Source: an uncultured Dysosmobacter sp. (lineage in GTDB: Bacteria; Bacillota; Clostridia; Oscillospirales; Oscillospiraceae). From it: DNA of 64,000 nt. Below are positions 35,330 through 41,554 of the stretch, piece by piece. The stretch is from contig NZ_CANRKH010000003.1 of assembly GCF_947631165.1 (NCBI RefSeq), forward strand, positions 62,001 through 126,000. Reading direction: 5' to 3'. The notes below the pieces were generated by a model. That model was given only the letters and a program-made list of their open reading frames with translations, was not told the origin of the DNA and did no database searches. The position numbers and the translations under genes are program-made. Positions within the stretch are counted from its first letter, which is position 1; each line of letters begins with the position of its first letter.

Positions 35330-35374
35330 TGGAGCTGCTGGGCGGATTCGAACCGCCGACCTCATCCTTACCAA
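35330..35374 (-). tRNA. tRNA-Thr (GGT) 3' half only, at the junction of two elements
   Basis: On the minus strand the 45 bases read anticodon loop TTGGTAA, stem GGATG, variable AGGTC, T-arm GGCGG-TTCGAAT-CCGCC, acceptor and TCCA. The 5' anticodon-stem strand (expected CATCC) is missing; the bases there are GACAG. The acceptor-side 23 bases are the right core of the 7.6-kb element. The clean break at the anticodon loop fits a second integrase crossover, making this also the left end of the prophage. It is not a functional tRNA. Confidence 0.75.
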
Positions 35375-35657
35375 CTGTCTTGGCTATATTTTTTGTATTT
35401 TAGTGAACTTCCAAAACCCTTGTGTATCAAGGGCTTGGAGGTTTTTGCTTTTTGTGTACCTTCTTCAATTTTGCCTGTTTTAGCGTCCTCGGACGCTAAA
35501 CGGACGCTAAAACCAGCCGTTCAAAATCTCAATATTCGCGGGCCGCCCCGCAGGGGAAAAGGCGTCAAAAATTATTGTATCGAAATTCGATATTTTGTAA
35601 CAATTCCAAGCGAAACGGTAAAATTATCGTTATACTGTATCGCAAAGGAGAACGGCT

Positions 35658-35918
35658 ATGATTAGGATTTTACTGTCAACCCGACTTGGCGAACGACGGT
35701 TGACGCAGGCAGACCTTTCCCGTATGACCGGGATACGAAAGAACACAATCAGTGAGCTTTACAACGAAATGGCTACACGGGTCAGTCTGGACCATCTGGA
35801 TTTGATATGTGAAGCCCTCAACTGTGAGCTTACTGATCTGCTGGAGCTGGTCCCCAACAGTGCGCCCCGAACTAAAACCCGGAGGGGCGACCCAAAGTCT
35901 GATAAGGCTAAAGAGTAA
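35658..35918 (+). CDS. XRE-family regulator (HTH_26 type)
   Basis: The 86-aa protein has an HTH: ILLSTRLGERRLTQADLSRMTGIRKNTISELYN, then LDLICEALNCELTDLLELV. It ends in a basic tail. A good AAAGGAG site precedes the ATG. A strong terminator follows the stop, so it is a single-gene unit at the left end of the prophage. Target sites may be the GTGACA array just beyond the terminator, but this is only positional. Confidence 0.78.
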   Translation: MIRILLSTRLGERRLTQADLSRMTGIRKNTISELYNEMATRVSLDHLDLICEALNCELTDLLELVPNSAPRTKTRRGDPKSDKAKE

Positions 35919-35933
35919 CCGTACTTCCTTGCG

Positions 35934-35955
35934 CCCGGACGTTCCAACGTCCGGG
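35934..35955 (+). terminator. Intrinsic terminator
   Basis: CCCGGACGTT and AACGTCCGGG form a perfect 10-bp stem with a two-base loop, followed by seven T residues. Confidence 0.88.
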
Positions 35956-35968
35956 TTTTTTTATGCCC

Positions 35969-36226
35969 TGTGACAGTTGTGACAGCTTTTTCGCGCGCGT
36001 ATACATACGGGCGCATTAAGCGCATTAAACGGTATTTTTCTCTTTAATCCGTATATTTCATAATAGGTACTGTCACAACTGTCACAAGCCCTTAAAATTC
36101 GCTTCAAAACCTTGAGGTGCAAGCATTTTTCGTGTGACAATGGACTGTCACAAGGTTGTCACCACAGTCACAGGTTTGTGACAGTTGTGACACAAGTGAC
36201 AGTCTGATTTTGCAGCTTCTGTCACA
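35969..36226. repeat. Array of twelve GTGAC/GTCAC sites
   Basis: TGTGACA or its complement TGTCACA, with a few one-base variants, occurs twelve times in 258 bases. Starts include 35969, 35978, 36071, 36080, 36133, 36146, 36157, 36166, 36177, 36186, 36195 and 36220. Several are paired at nine-base spacing. No gene lies here. Multi-site operator, iteron-type origin or partition site are the obvious possibilities. Confidence 0.65.
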
Positions 36227-36229
36227 GCC

Positions 36230-36454
36230 TTATGAAGTCGGGGAGTTATCCCCGGCTTCTTTTATATACTCCATGATGTCTCCAGGCTGGCAGTCCATAA
36301 TTTCGCATAAGCGAATAATGGTGGACGTGTTTACGTCACTGTTTTTTACAAGGCGGTCTACGATAGTAGGTGAGATACCTAGTTTCCGCAGATCATATTT
36401 CTTGATTTTCTTACTGTCCATCAGTTCAAAAAGTTTCCTATAAGATATCGGCAT
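36230..36454 (-). CDS. XRE-family regulator
   Basis: The 74-aa protein (MPISYRKLFELMDSKKIKKYDLRKLGISPTIVDRLVKN...IIRLCEIMDCQPGDIMEYI) is a Cro/CI-type HTH of the HTH_26 class. The ATG at 36454 follows a GGGGG site. It is divergent from the small plus-strand genes across an intergenic region holding TGTACA repeats, and its 3' end borders the GTGACA array. It probably controls the rightward cargo transcript. Confidence 0.78.
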   Translation of the reverse strand: MPISYRKLFELMDSKKIKKYDLRKLGISPTIVDRLVKNSDVNTSTIIRLCEIMDCQPGDIMEYIKEAGDNSPTS

Positions 36455-36490
36455 GGCATACACCCCCTTATTGGGTATTGTATCGAATTA

Positions 36491-36591
36491 TGTACAAAAT
36501 GTCAAGCGCACGACGTACATAAAAGTGTACAAAATATATTGTACATTTTTGTGTACAGTATCAATTGTATTTTTGTATCGTATAGTGTACA
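36491..36591. promoter_or_regulatory. TGTACA operator cluster and promoter region
   Basis: TGTACA occurs at 36491, 36526, 36540, 36552 and 36586, and GTACAT at 36515, all within 101 AT-rich bases between divergent transcripts. The palindromes overlap candidate -35/-10 boxes (TTGTAT...TATAGT). They are likely binding sites of the adjacent XRE regulator. Confidence 0.6.
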
Positions 36592-36690
36592 ATAATAACT
36601 GTCAGGAGGGAAAACCACAGGAAATCCCGAACGACAAAAAAATCCGCCGCCCCGGTGAGGCAACACCGGAACGGCAGAAAGGAGGGCAAC

Positions 36691-36795
36691 ATGAGGCACT
36701 TCAACGGCTTGTGGTGGTACAAAGGCCAGTCCTACGCCACCCTCCATGACGCTCTGCTGAGCGTCTGGCCGAAGTCCTGCGAGAAGGCTTCGTAA
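36691..36795 (+). CDS. Small prophage protein (34 aa)
   Basis: ATG at 36691 follows AGAAAGGAGGGCAAC, a near-perfect ribosome site. The peptide MRHFNGLWWYKGQSYATLHD continues for 14 more residues. No family recognised. It is the first gene of the rightward cargo set and is preceded by a CCCCGGTG...CACCGG hairpin similar to those before other genes here. Confidence 0.5.
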   Translation: MRHFNGLWWYKGQSYATLHDALLSVWPKSCEKAS

Positions 36796-36905
36796 AACCC
36801 GCACCCCGGGGGCCCGGCCCAAAGCCGGGTCCCCACCGGGGGACACATACAGTGTAGCACTCCCCGGACACAATTTCAAGACAAAAATACGGGAGGTTTT
36901 TCAAA

Positions 36906-37523
36906 ATGATGATGTCTGAGTTCATCGAGCGCACCGGCTTCCTGCCCATGGCCTTTGAGTATGAGAAGATTGAGGAAGCCTATTACAATTTCGACGGTGA
37001 CAAGGATGCCTTCTGCCGGGCCTTTGTAAAGGCTGGCGGCGAGAAAAAGGTCTACCAGGCCCGCGCCCTTGAGATCGAGCGGTTGAACAGCCGAATCCTG
37101 GAGCTGGACCGCGCCTGCAAGCGGGACGGTGAAGTATATGAAAAGCGGCTGGCGTTTCTCCAAGCCGAGCTTGACCGGGAGCTGGAGTGGAAGCCCTATG
37201 AGTTCACGCAGAACATTTCCCAGGCGCAATATACGGAGCTGGCGGAGAGTGTTCCCGGCGGGGCCGCGCACTACATGACCGACGATGAAGCTCTGGACTG
37301 GGTTTGCGGGGAGTTCGGATTTGACCGCAGCCAAGTTACCATCCTCCATGAAATCAATGAGCAGGAGATCAACCGCCACAACCAATGCCGCGCCAGTGGC
37401 CGGAAGATCGACCGTCGCCCCATCTACTGCGCCACGGATTATCACTACATCCGCTTCAACGTCGGCCGCGGGGGATGGCAGTGGGAAGCCTGGAATGGCC
37501 AGATCCGCCCGTTCTACGATTGA
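36906..37523 (+). CDS. Hypothetical prophage protein
   Basis: The 205-aa protein has a central coiled coil (ARALEIERLNSRILELDRACKRD) and an aromatic C-terminus (YCATDYHYIRFNVGRGGWQWEAWNGQIRPFYD). No family is evident. A GGAGG site precedes the ATG; two further in-frame ATGs follow at once, so the exact start is uncertain by up to two codons. It belongs to the plus-strand cargo series. Confidence 0.6.
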   Translation: MMMSEFIERTGFLPMAFEYEKIEEAYYNFDGDKDAFCRAFVKAGGEKKVYQARALEIERLNSRILELDRACKRDGEVYEKRLAFLQAELDRELEWKPYEFTQNISQAQYTELAESVPGGAAHYMTDDEALDWVCGEFGFDRSQVTILHEINEQEINRHNQCRASGRKIDRRPIYCATDYHYIRFNVGRGGWQWEAWNGQIRPFYD

Positions 37524-37569
37524 TACACAGCCCGCCCCGGAGGTCACGAGGGCAGAGAGGTGAAAAACT

Positions 37570-37773
37570 ATGAAGCTGAAGTATATCAAAGAGACGGCCA
37601 ACGGCACCGGCGGCCGGCCGTACACCCGGACCGAGATCACCAGGGCGGAGGCTCTGGAATACGTCACCGCCGAGGACCTGGCAACTATGGAGAAGAACGT
37701 CCGGCGGGCCCCCGGAATCGGGGAGCTGCTGGAGGTGGGGCCCGGCACCTACGTCGGCGTGGACTCCCACTGA
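37570..37773 (+). CDS. Hypothetical small prophage protein
   Basis: The 67-aa protein begins MKLKYIKETANGTGGRPYTRTEITRAEALEY. No family recognised. It is preceded by an intergenic leader (CCCGCCCCGGAGGTCACGAG) that recurs almost identically before the next gene, including the ribosome site. Confidence 0.55.
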   Translation: MKLKYIKETANGTGGRPYTRTEITRAEALEYVTAEDLATMEKNVRRAPGIGELLEVGPGTYVGVDSH

Positions 37774-37831
37774 AAAAATAACTGATACACCGCCCGCCCC
37801 GGAGGCCACGAGGGCAGAAAGGAATCTGAGG

Positions 37832-38068
37832 ATGAAATTTACAAAGAAACGTGGTTACGACGGCACTATCCGCAAGGTATGGAGCGACGATAAAGAAGTA
37901 TGTTTTGGTGTCGTTGGAACTGTTGGGGACTTTTTGAAAGAGGGTATTCTTGAGTATTGCGACTATTCTCCGGATACCTGGTGCTATCTTCCGGCCCCTG
38001 GCGTACTCCAGCATCCCCGATTCGGGAAAACCCGTGAAGCTGCCCTGGAGAATCTTCCCAAGGTCTAA
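37832..38068 (+). CDS. Hypothetical small prophage protein
   Basis: The 78-aa protein begins MKFTKKRGYDGTIRKVWSDDKEVC and ends EAALENLPKV. No recognised family. It carries the same conserved leader as the preceding gene (GAGGCCACGAGGGCAGAAAGG), which supplies its ribosome site. Confidence 0.55.
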   Translation: MKFTKKRGYDGTIRKVWSDDKEVCFGVVGTVGDFLKEGILEYCDYSPDTWCYLPAPGVLQHPRFGKTREAALENLPKV

Positions 38069-38102
38069 TCAGGAATAGGGCGTTTTGAGGAGGCACAAGG
38101 CT

Positions 38103-38267
38103 ATGACAAGAGATGATTACTACCGGATTCTCAAAGAAAAGCATGCTAAAACCGATTGGAACAACCTCAAAAGCATCAAAGAATATAACCGTTTCCGCCG
38201 GATGCTTCAAAAGCTGCTGGATGATGGGGACTCGCCTCAGAAATCACGGGAGCAGATCCAGTCCTGA
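38103..38267 (+). CDS. Hypothetical small basic prophage protein
   Basis: The 54-aa helical protein (MTRDDYYRILKEKHAKTDWN, SIKEYNRFRRMLQKLLDDGD) has its ATG at 38103 behind GGAGG. The longer frame lacks a ribosome site. No family recognised. It converges on the XRE gene at 38289. Confidence 0.55.
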   Translation: MTRDDYYRILKEKHAKTDWNNLKSIKEYNRFRRMLQKLLDDGDSPQKSREQIQS

Positions 38268-38288
38268 CGGGGAAAGCGCCGCAGGACA

Positions 38289-38495
38289 TCAACCCTGCGG
38301 CGCTTTAATCTCTATGACAGCCTCTATGGGGCATCCGAGATCGGTACAGATACGGTCCAGAACCTCCAAGGCCACATATTCATTTCTCCCCAGCTTCGCC
38401 AGCGTTGCTGTCGAAACGGTTCCCCTTTTAACCAAATCCATCTTTTTCAGGTCAAGGGTCAACAGAGTATGCCAAAGGGGTTTATAGCTGACCAT
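38289..38495 (-). CDS. XRE-family regulator (HTH_26 type)
   Basis: The 68-aa protein begins MVSYKPLWHTLLTLDLKKMDLVKRG, then TVSTATLAKLGRNEYVALEVLDRICTDLGC, a typical HTH_26 single-domain regulator. It is divergent from the gene at 38669. Identical operator half-sites overlap the -35 boxes of both promoters between them, so it probably represses itself and the rightward genes. Confidence 0.8.
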   Translation of the reverse strand: MVSYKPLWHTLLTLDLKKMDLVKRGTVSTATLAKLGRNEYVALEVLDRICTDLGCPIEAVIEIKAPQG

Positions 38496-38517
38496 GTAAC
38501 CACCTCCTGTAAATCGT

Positions 38518-38605
38518 ATGATACCACATTAGTTTTAACTTGTCAAAACTTTTTTTAGATTTTTTGAAAAAAACCATTGACAAGTTAAAAGGGCTATGGT
38601 ACATT
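38518..38605. promoter_or_regulatory. Divergent consensus promoters with inverted operators
   Basis: Rightward: TTGACA (38577-38582), 17 bases, TACATT (38600-38605). Leftward: TTGACA (38541-38546, minus strand), 17 bases, TATCAT (38518-38523). Each -35 begins a copy of TTGACAAGTTAAAA; the copies at 38533-38546 and 38577-38590 form a perfect 14-bp inverted repeat. One bound regulator could therefore block both promoters. Confidence 0.82.
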
Positions 38606-38668
38606 ATCATTACAGCGAACGCAAAACAAATTTTTAACTACTTAAAACTTATATAGGAGGCCGCAAAA

Positions 38669-39253
38669 ATGAAGTACATCGACATCAACAGGAAGTTCAC
38701 CGAGCGGGTCAACCAGTATCTTGCCAGCGGGTACATCTTCAACTCCGCCAGCATGAGGGGCAGCCAGGGTGAGCGCGCTCACATCGACCTCACCAACGGG
38801 ACCGAGATCATCCGCATTCTGGTGACTGATTTCTCCGCGTGGACCGACACGGACCACCTGGAGGGCGTCGAGGTCATTGCCGGCCGGGTCCCCAGCAACA
38901 CCGTTCCCCACGTCGAGGATGATTACAATACCATCTGGAACCAAGAGCTTGAAATCCTCAGCCGCGACCGTTTCTACGTCCTGGGCGAGAGCCGCAAGAG
39001 CGGCAAGTTCTACGGGACCGAAGAAGAGGCTCTCGCCGCCAGCAAGACCCGCATTGAGCATTGGGTCCGTAAGGCCCGCAGCAACGCCCCCTCCGAGCTT
39101 CCTCTCACCGCCGAGCGCATGAAAATTGCCAAGCACATCATCCGTAACCGGCTCGGCGTCAAGCGCCGTATCAACGAGGCCGACGTGAGGGTTTGCAAGT
39201 CCAGCAGGGGCTACACCGTAAGCTACAAAGCCAAGGCCTGTCACCTTGGTTAA
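38669..39253 (+). CDS. Hypothetical prophage protein
   Basis: The 194-aa protein begins MKYIDINRKFTERVNQYLASGY and has mixed alpha/beta character with a basic C-terminal third (RNRLGVKRRINEADVRVCKSSRGYTV). No family recognised. It is the first gene after the strong regulated promoter at 38577-38605, with an AGGAGG site. Its stop overlaps the next open frame, but the next start is placed 17 bases downstream. Confidence 0.6.
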   Translation: MKYIDINRKFTERVNQYLASGYIFNSASMRGSQGERAHIDLTNGTEIIRILVTDFSAWTDTDHLEGVEVIAGRVPSNTVPHVEDDYNTIWNQELEILSRDRFYVLGESRKSGKFYGTEEEALAASKTRIEHWVRKARSNAPSELPLTAERMKIAKHIIRNRLGVKRRINEADVRVCKSSRGYTVSYKAKACHLG

Positions 39254-39269
39254 GAAAGGAGAGCTGCCC

Positions 39270-39542
39270 ATGAGCAACTACAAGGAAATCCGCCGCCTGT
39301 CCGCCTACGACCTCCGGGCCCTCTGCATTACCCAAAATTGGTACACCAGAGGCACCCAGCAAGAGTACAGCCACCTGCTGTACGACCTCGCCGCTCACAA
39401 GTCCCACCTAACCACTCAGGATATCATCGAGATTGCCCAGGATATCCTCACTCACAGCGAACTCCCCGACGGCTATGATGCGGGAGCTATCGCTTGGGAA
39501 GTCAACCGCGTTTGCAATGTCTGCTTCATCCAGGAGCAGTAA
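39270..39542 (+). CDS. Hypothetical prophage protein
   Basis: The 90-aa protein (MSNYKEIRRLSAYDLRALCI, then HLLYDLAAHKSHLTTQDIIEIAQDILTHSELPD) is helical and has no recognised family. The ATG at 39270 has AAAGGAG eight bases upstream and is preferred over an upstream GTG. It is co-transcribed with its neighbours. Confidence 0.58.
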   Translation: MSNYKEIRRLSAYDLRALCITQNWYTRGTQQEYSHLLYDLAAHKSHLTTQDIIEIAQDILTHSELPDGYDAGAIAWEVNRVCNVCFIQEQ

Positions 39543-39599
39543 ACCACAAATCATCATACAGCCTGTCCTACCGGGCCAACGGGGAGAAAGGAAAACATC

Positions 39600-40031
39600 A
39601 TGACTAAGACTGAGTACACCACCGCTATCGCCACCAACCAGACCGCGATTGCCGCCCTCCGCGCCGACCTCCACAAGCTCCGCAGCATCGAGAAGCTGTC
39701 CAAGCACTTCGCCGATCTGGAGCTGGTGAACTCCGACACCCTGACCGCTACCATCACCGCGAAGAAGGGCGAGCTGAACAAGCTCCGCGCCGAGCTGAGC
39801 AAGGCCCGCCGCATCGTCAAGCGCATGAGCGAGATCGAGGACATCGAGGCGGGCAAGACCACCGAGAAGAAGGCCAAGAAGGCCACCGGCGGGAAGAAGG
39901 CCGAGGCCCCCGCCGCCAAACCCGCTGACCCCAAGAATCCGGCCGAGAAGAAGGCCACCGCCAAGAAGTCCACGGCGAAGGCCAAGCAGACCGCCGGCAG
40001 CGCGGAGGCCAAGGAAGCTCCCGCCGCCTGA
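39600..40031 (+). CDS. Coiled-coil protein with Lys/Ala-rich histone-like tail
   Basis: The 143-aa protein has an N-terminal coiled coil (about residues 10-80). From about residue 85 it has a low-complexity Lys/Ala/Pro tail (EKKAKKATGGKKAEAPAAKP and similar) like histone-H1-type nucleoid proteins. DNA binding is plausible but unproven. The leader CTACCGGGCCAACGGGGAGAAAGG recurs before the next gene. A long antisense frame over this gene is only a compositional artefact. Confidence 0.6.
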   Translation: MTKTEYTTAIATNQTAIAALRADLHKLRSIEKLSKHFADLELVNSDTLTATITAKKGELNKLRAELSKARRIVKRMSEIEDIEAGKTTEKKAKKATGGKKAEAPAAKPADPKNPAEKKATAKKSTAKAKQTAGSAEAKEAPAA

Positions 40032-40078
40032 ATCCAAACACCTGACCTACCGGGTATACGGGGAGAAAGGAGCTTTTC

Positions 40079-40486
40079 ATGTACCGTTACTACTCCGTCA
40101 TGCGGCCTATTGCCCCCGGCACATTCCCCAGGACGCAGACCGTGAAGGAGGTTGTCAATTTCGACAGCCGCCGGTATATTCCGGAAATCAGCCGCGAGGC
40201 TTGGGGCTACATCGACTACGTTGGCCCGCTTACCGAGAGGCAGGCCGCAGACTATGAGCTGGTGTCGCCCGCCGTTGAGTATCGGAATCCGGAGGTAGGG
40301 CATATCGTTCAGATCCTGGTTGACCGGGACGGGGTTTCCGAGCGGGAAGCCCAGCAGATGGTTGACGCTTGCCGCCAGCGGCTTCTTAGCGAGGCCGTCC
40401 CCTCCGGGGATTCCGATTTGGCCGAAGAAATCCTGTCTGAAGAACTCGGCTTGGAGCTGGACTATTTGATGGACCTGTTGTTTTGA
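40079..40486 (+). CDS. Hypothetical prophage protein
   Basis: The 135-aa acidic protein begins MYRYYSVMRPIAPGTFPRTQ and ends LGLELDYLMDLLF. No family recognised. It is preceded by a repeat-type leader (CTACCGGGTATACGGGGAGAAAGG). A 71-bp repeat begins directly after its stop, and a second copy follows the next gene. Confidence 0.57.
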   Translation: MYRYYSVMRPIAPGTFPRTQTVKEVVNFDSRRYIPEISREAWGYIDYVGPLTERQAADYELVSPAVEYRNPEVGHIVQILVDRDGVSEREAQQMVDACRQRLLSEAVPSGDSDLAEEILSEELGLELDYLMDLLF

Positions 40487-40557
40487 CCCGCAAGGCCGAC
40501 GGCATCCGCCGCCGCTGGTGCAAGTCCAGCCGCCCCGCCGGGGCGGGCGCTCATGGG
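40487..40557 (+). repeat. 71-bp intergenic repeat, copy 1
   Basis: The sequence is identical to 40808-40878 except for one base. It contains a GC-rich palindrome (CCGCCCCG-CC-GGGGCGGG) and starts one base after a stop codon. It may be a 3'-UTR hairpin or processing element shared by two neighbouring genes. Confidence 0.8.
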
Positions 40558-40594
40558 CCACAAAACCCAAAACCACAAAACGGAGGTACACAAA

Positions 40595-40801
40595 ATGTAT
40601 ACAGTATTTACCCCTGTAGAGCGCCCCGTCTGGAAGAACCACAAAATCATTGGCTACGTCACCATGTCGCGGGCCGAGGCAGACCGATTGAACGCCTCGC
40701 ATGTTGCGCAGGTTTATTATGGTTTTACCGAAGAAGAACACCGCCTGTTGCAACGCGGCACGGAGGAAGAACTTGTAAAGGCCGGATTTTTAAGCTACTG
40801 A
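40595..40801 (+). CDS. Hypothetical small prophage protein
   Basis: The 68-aa protein begins MYTVFTPVERPVWKNHKIIG and has a YVTMSRAEADRLNAS helix. The ATG at 40595 has GGAGG eight bases upstream. No family recognised. It is bracketed by two near-identical 71-bp repeats, so it looks like a cassette inserted or duplicated with its flanks. Confidence 0.58.
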   Translation: MYTVFTPVERPVWKNHKIIGYVTMSRAEADRLNASHVAQVYYGFTEEEHRLLQRGTEEELVKAGFLSY

Positions 40802-40807
40802 CCCCAG

Positions 40808-40878
40808 CCCGCAAGGCCGACGGCAACCGCCGCCGCTGGTGCAAGTCCAGCCGCCCCGCCGGGGCGGGCGCTCATGGG
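40808..40878 (+). repeat. 71-bp intergenic repeat, copy 2
   Basis: Near-identical to 40487-40557 (one mismatch). It starts seven bases after the stop of the 40595 gene. The shared palindrome could be a terminator core, but no T-run follows either copy. Confidence 0.8.
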
Positions 40879-40982
40879 TATACCCCACGGCCACGGGGGA
40901 GTCAATCGCCGCCCCGTTTGAAATATACCGCACCTTGAAAACCGAACACCGTTGAAGCAACTCCTCCCGGACATAAAGAAAA

Positions 40983-41010
40983 CCCCGATGTCGGAAATCC
41001 GACATCGGGG
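40983..41010 (+). terminator. Hairpin at the end of the plus-strand cargo genes
   Basis: CCCCGATGTCGG pairs perfectly with CCGACATCGGGG around AAAT. The following T-run is weak. It is the first strong hairpin after the last plus-strand cargo gene. Confidence 0.6.
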
Positions 41011-41035
41011 CTGTCTGAGCTATATTTCCAAAGGC

Positions 41036-41150
41036 GGGGCGCCCGTTCCCAGGGCGATTCCCGCCGCCTCCCGCCCCGTGGGGCGCAGTTTAGGGCGAGG
41101 GCGGGTATTTATATTCCCGGAGCCTCCCCGCCCTCCACGGGGCGGTCACG
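41036..41150. repeat. Flanking repeat, copy 1 (left of toxin-antitoxin locus)
   Basis: This GC-rich, imperfect direct repeat of about 115 bases matches 41555-41669. Shared blocks include CCCGCCGCCTCCCGCCCCGT, ATTTATATT and CGCCCTCCACGGGGC. The two copies bracket the small toxin-antitoxin locus. No open frame is shared. Confidence 0.65.
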
Positions 41151-41179
41151 GGCATTCCTATGAAAGTTCAAATTCCCTC

Positions 41180-41209
41180 TTGCGTATACTATTCTAGCTG
41201 TGCTATAAT
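41180..41209 (+). promoter_or_regulatory. Promoter of the antisense antitoxin RNA
   Basis: TTGCGT (41180-41185), 18 bases, TATAAT (41204-41209), with the predicted start at about 41216. The -35 context TTGCGTAT is shared with the toxin promoter on the other strand. Confidence 0.7.
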
Positions 41210-41215
41210 AAGCAC

Positions 41216-41300
41216 AGCTAAGAAGCTGAGTTGAGTCCACTCGCTCACAAAAGGCAGACCCCCGGAGAGGTAGGCACTCTCCGGGGGTCAAACCTTGCTG
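41216..41300 (+). ncRNA. Predicted antisense antitoxin RNA (RNA II-like)
   Basis: An RNA of about 75-85 nt would begin AGCTAAGAAG (41216-41225), contain TCCACTCGCTCAC (41236-41248) and end at the hairpin 41257-41289. Both segments recur at 41392-41401 and 41406-41418. There they are the complement of the toxin mRNA over its GTG start and codons 4-6. The RNA could therefore pair with and block the toxin's translation start. This is the layout of the plasmid par/Fst locus: convergent RNAs, shared terminator, direct repeats. Confidence 0.65.
41257..41289. terminator. Bidirectional terminator shared by toxin mRNA and antisense RNA
   Basis: A perfect 13-bp stem pairs GACCCCCGGAGAG with CTCTCCGGGGGTC around a seven-base loop. 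Convergent transcripts enter from both sides. On the minus strand a TTTTG run follows. Confidence 0.8.
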
Positions 41301-41308
41301 GGGTGGGC

Positions 41309-41410
41309 TTACTGCTCCTTGTCATGGTCGTGCCGATCAAGCCACTTGCAGATATAGTAGGCAGCTATACCCGCTCCGACCGACACTAGGAAGCTAAGAA
41401 GGATTTCCAC
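41309..41410 (-). CDS. Fst-like type I toxin (33 aa)
   Basis: The GTG at 41408-41410 follows AGGGGG seven bases upstream. The peptide starts MEILLSFLVSVGAGIAAYYI and continues CKWLDRHDHDKEQ. It has one hydrophobic membrane helix, then a Trp-Leu-Asp and a charged tail. Size (33 aa) and architecture match the Fst family of membrane-damaging type I toxins. A convergent antisense RNA and shared terminator lie just downstream. It sits between the phage lysis genes and the cargo genes, so prophage maintenance or phage exclusion is likely. Confidence 0.68.
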   Translation of the reverse strand: MEILLSFLVSVGAGIAAYYICKWLDRHDHDKEQ

Positions 41411-41459
41411 TCGCTCACCCCCTCTCTGCTACCAGTTTAGGGGTAGGGGCAGCGAAAAT

Positions 41460-41488
41460 ATAATAGCAGTATTCGACCAAATACGCAA
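41460..41488 (-). promoter_or_regulatory. Promoter of the Fst-like toxin mRNA
   Basis: On the minus strand TTGCGT (41483-41488), 17 bases, TATTAT (41460-41465). The start would lie about 43 bases before the GTG, giving a short 5' leader containing an inverted CCCCTA/TAGGGG-like element. Confidence 0.7.
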
Positions 41489-41496
41489 GAAGAAAA

Positions 41497-41530
41497 GCCC
41501 CCTCGCAGGATCATTACCTGCAAGGGGGGC
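41497..41530 (-). terminator. Terminator of the phage late/lysis operon
   Basis: GCCCCCcTTGCAGG and CCTGCgAGGGGGC pair around a seven-base loop. On the minus strand TTTTCTTCTT follows. It lies 165 bases after the endolysin stop and insulates the toxin promoter from late transcription. Confidence 0.78.
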
Positions 41531-41554
41531 CCCTTTTTGGCATTTACGATGTCG

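Noticed and set aside
34557-36591. CRISPR array
   Set aside because: The repeats are short palindromes of 6-15 bases without uniform spacers, and no cas genes are present.
39408-40037. Gly/Leu-rich minus-strand frames opposite the Lys/Ala-rich protein
   Set aside because: These are low-complexity mirrors of AAG/GCC codons.
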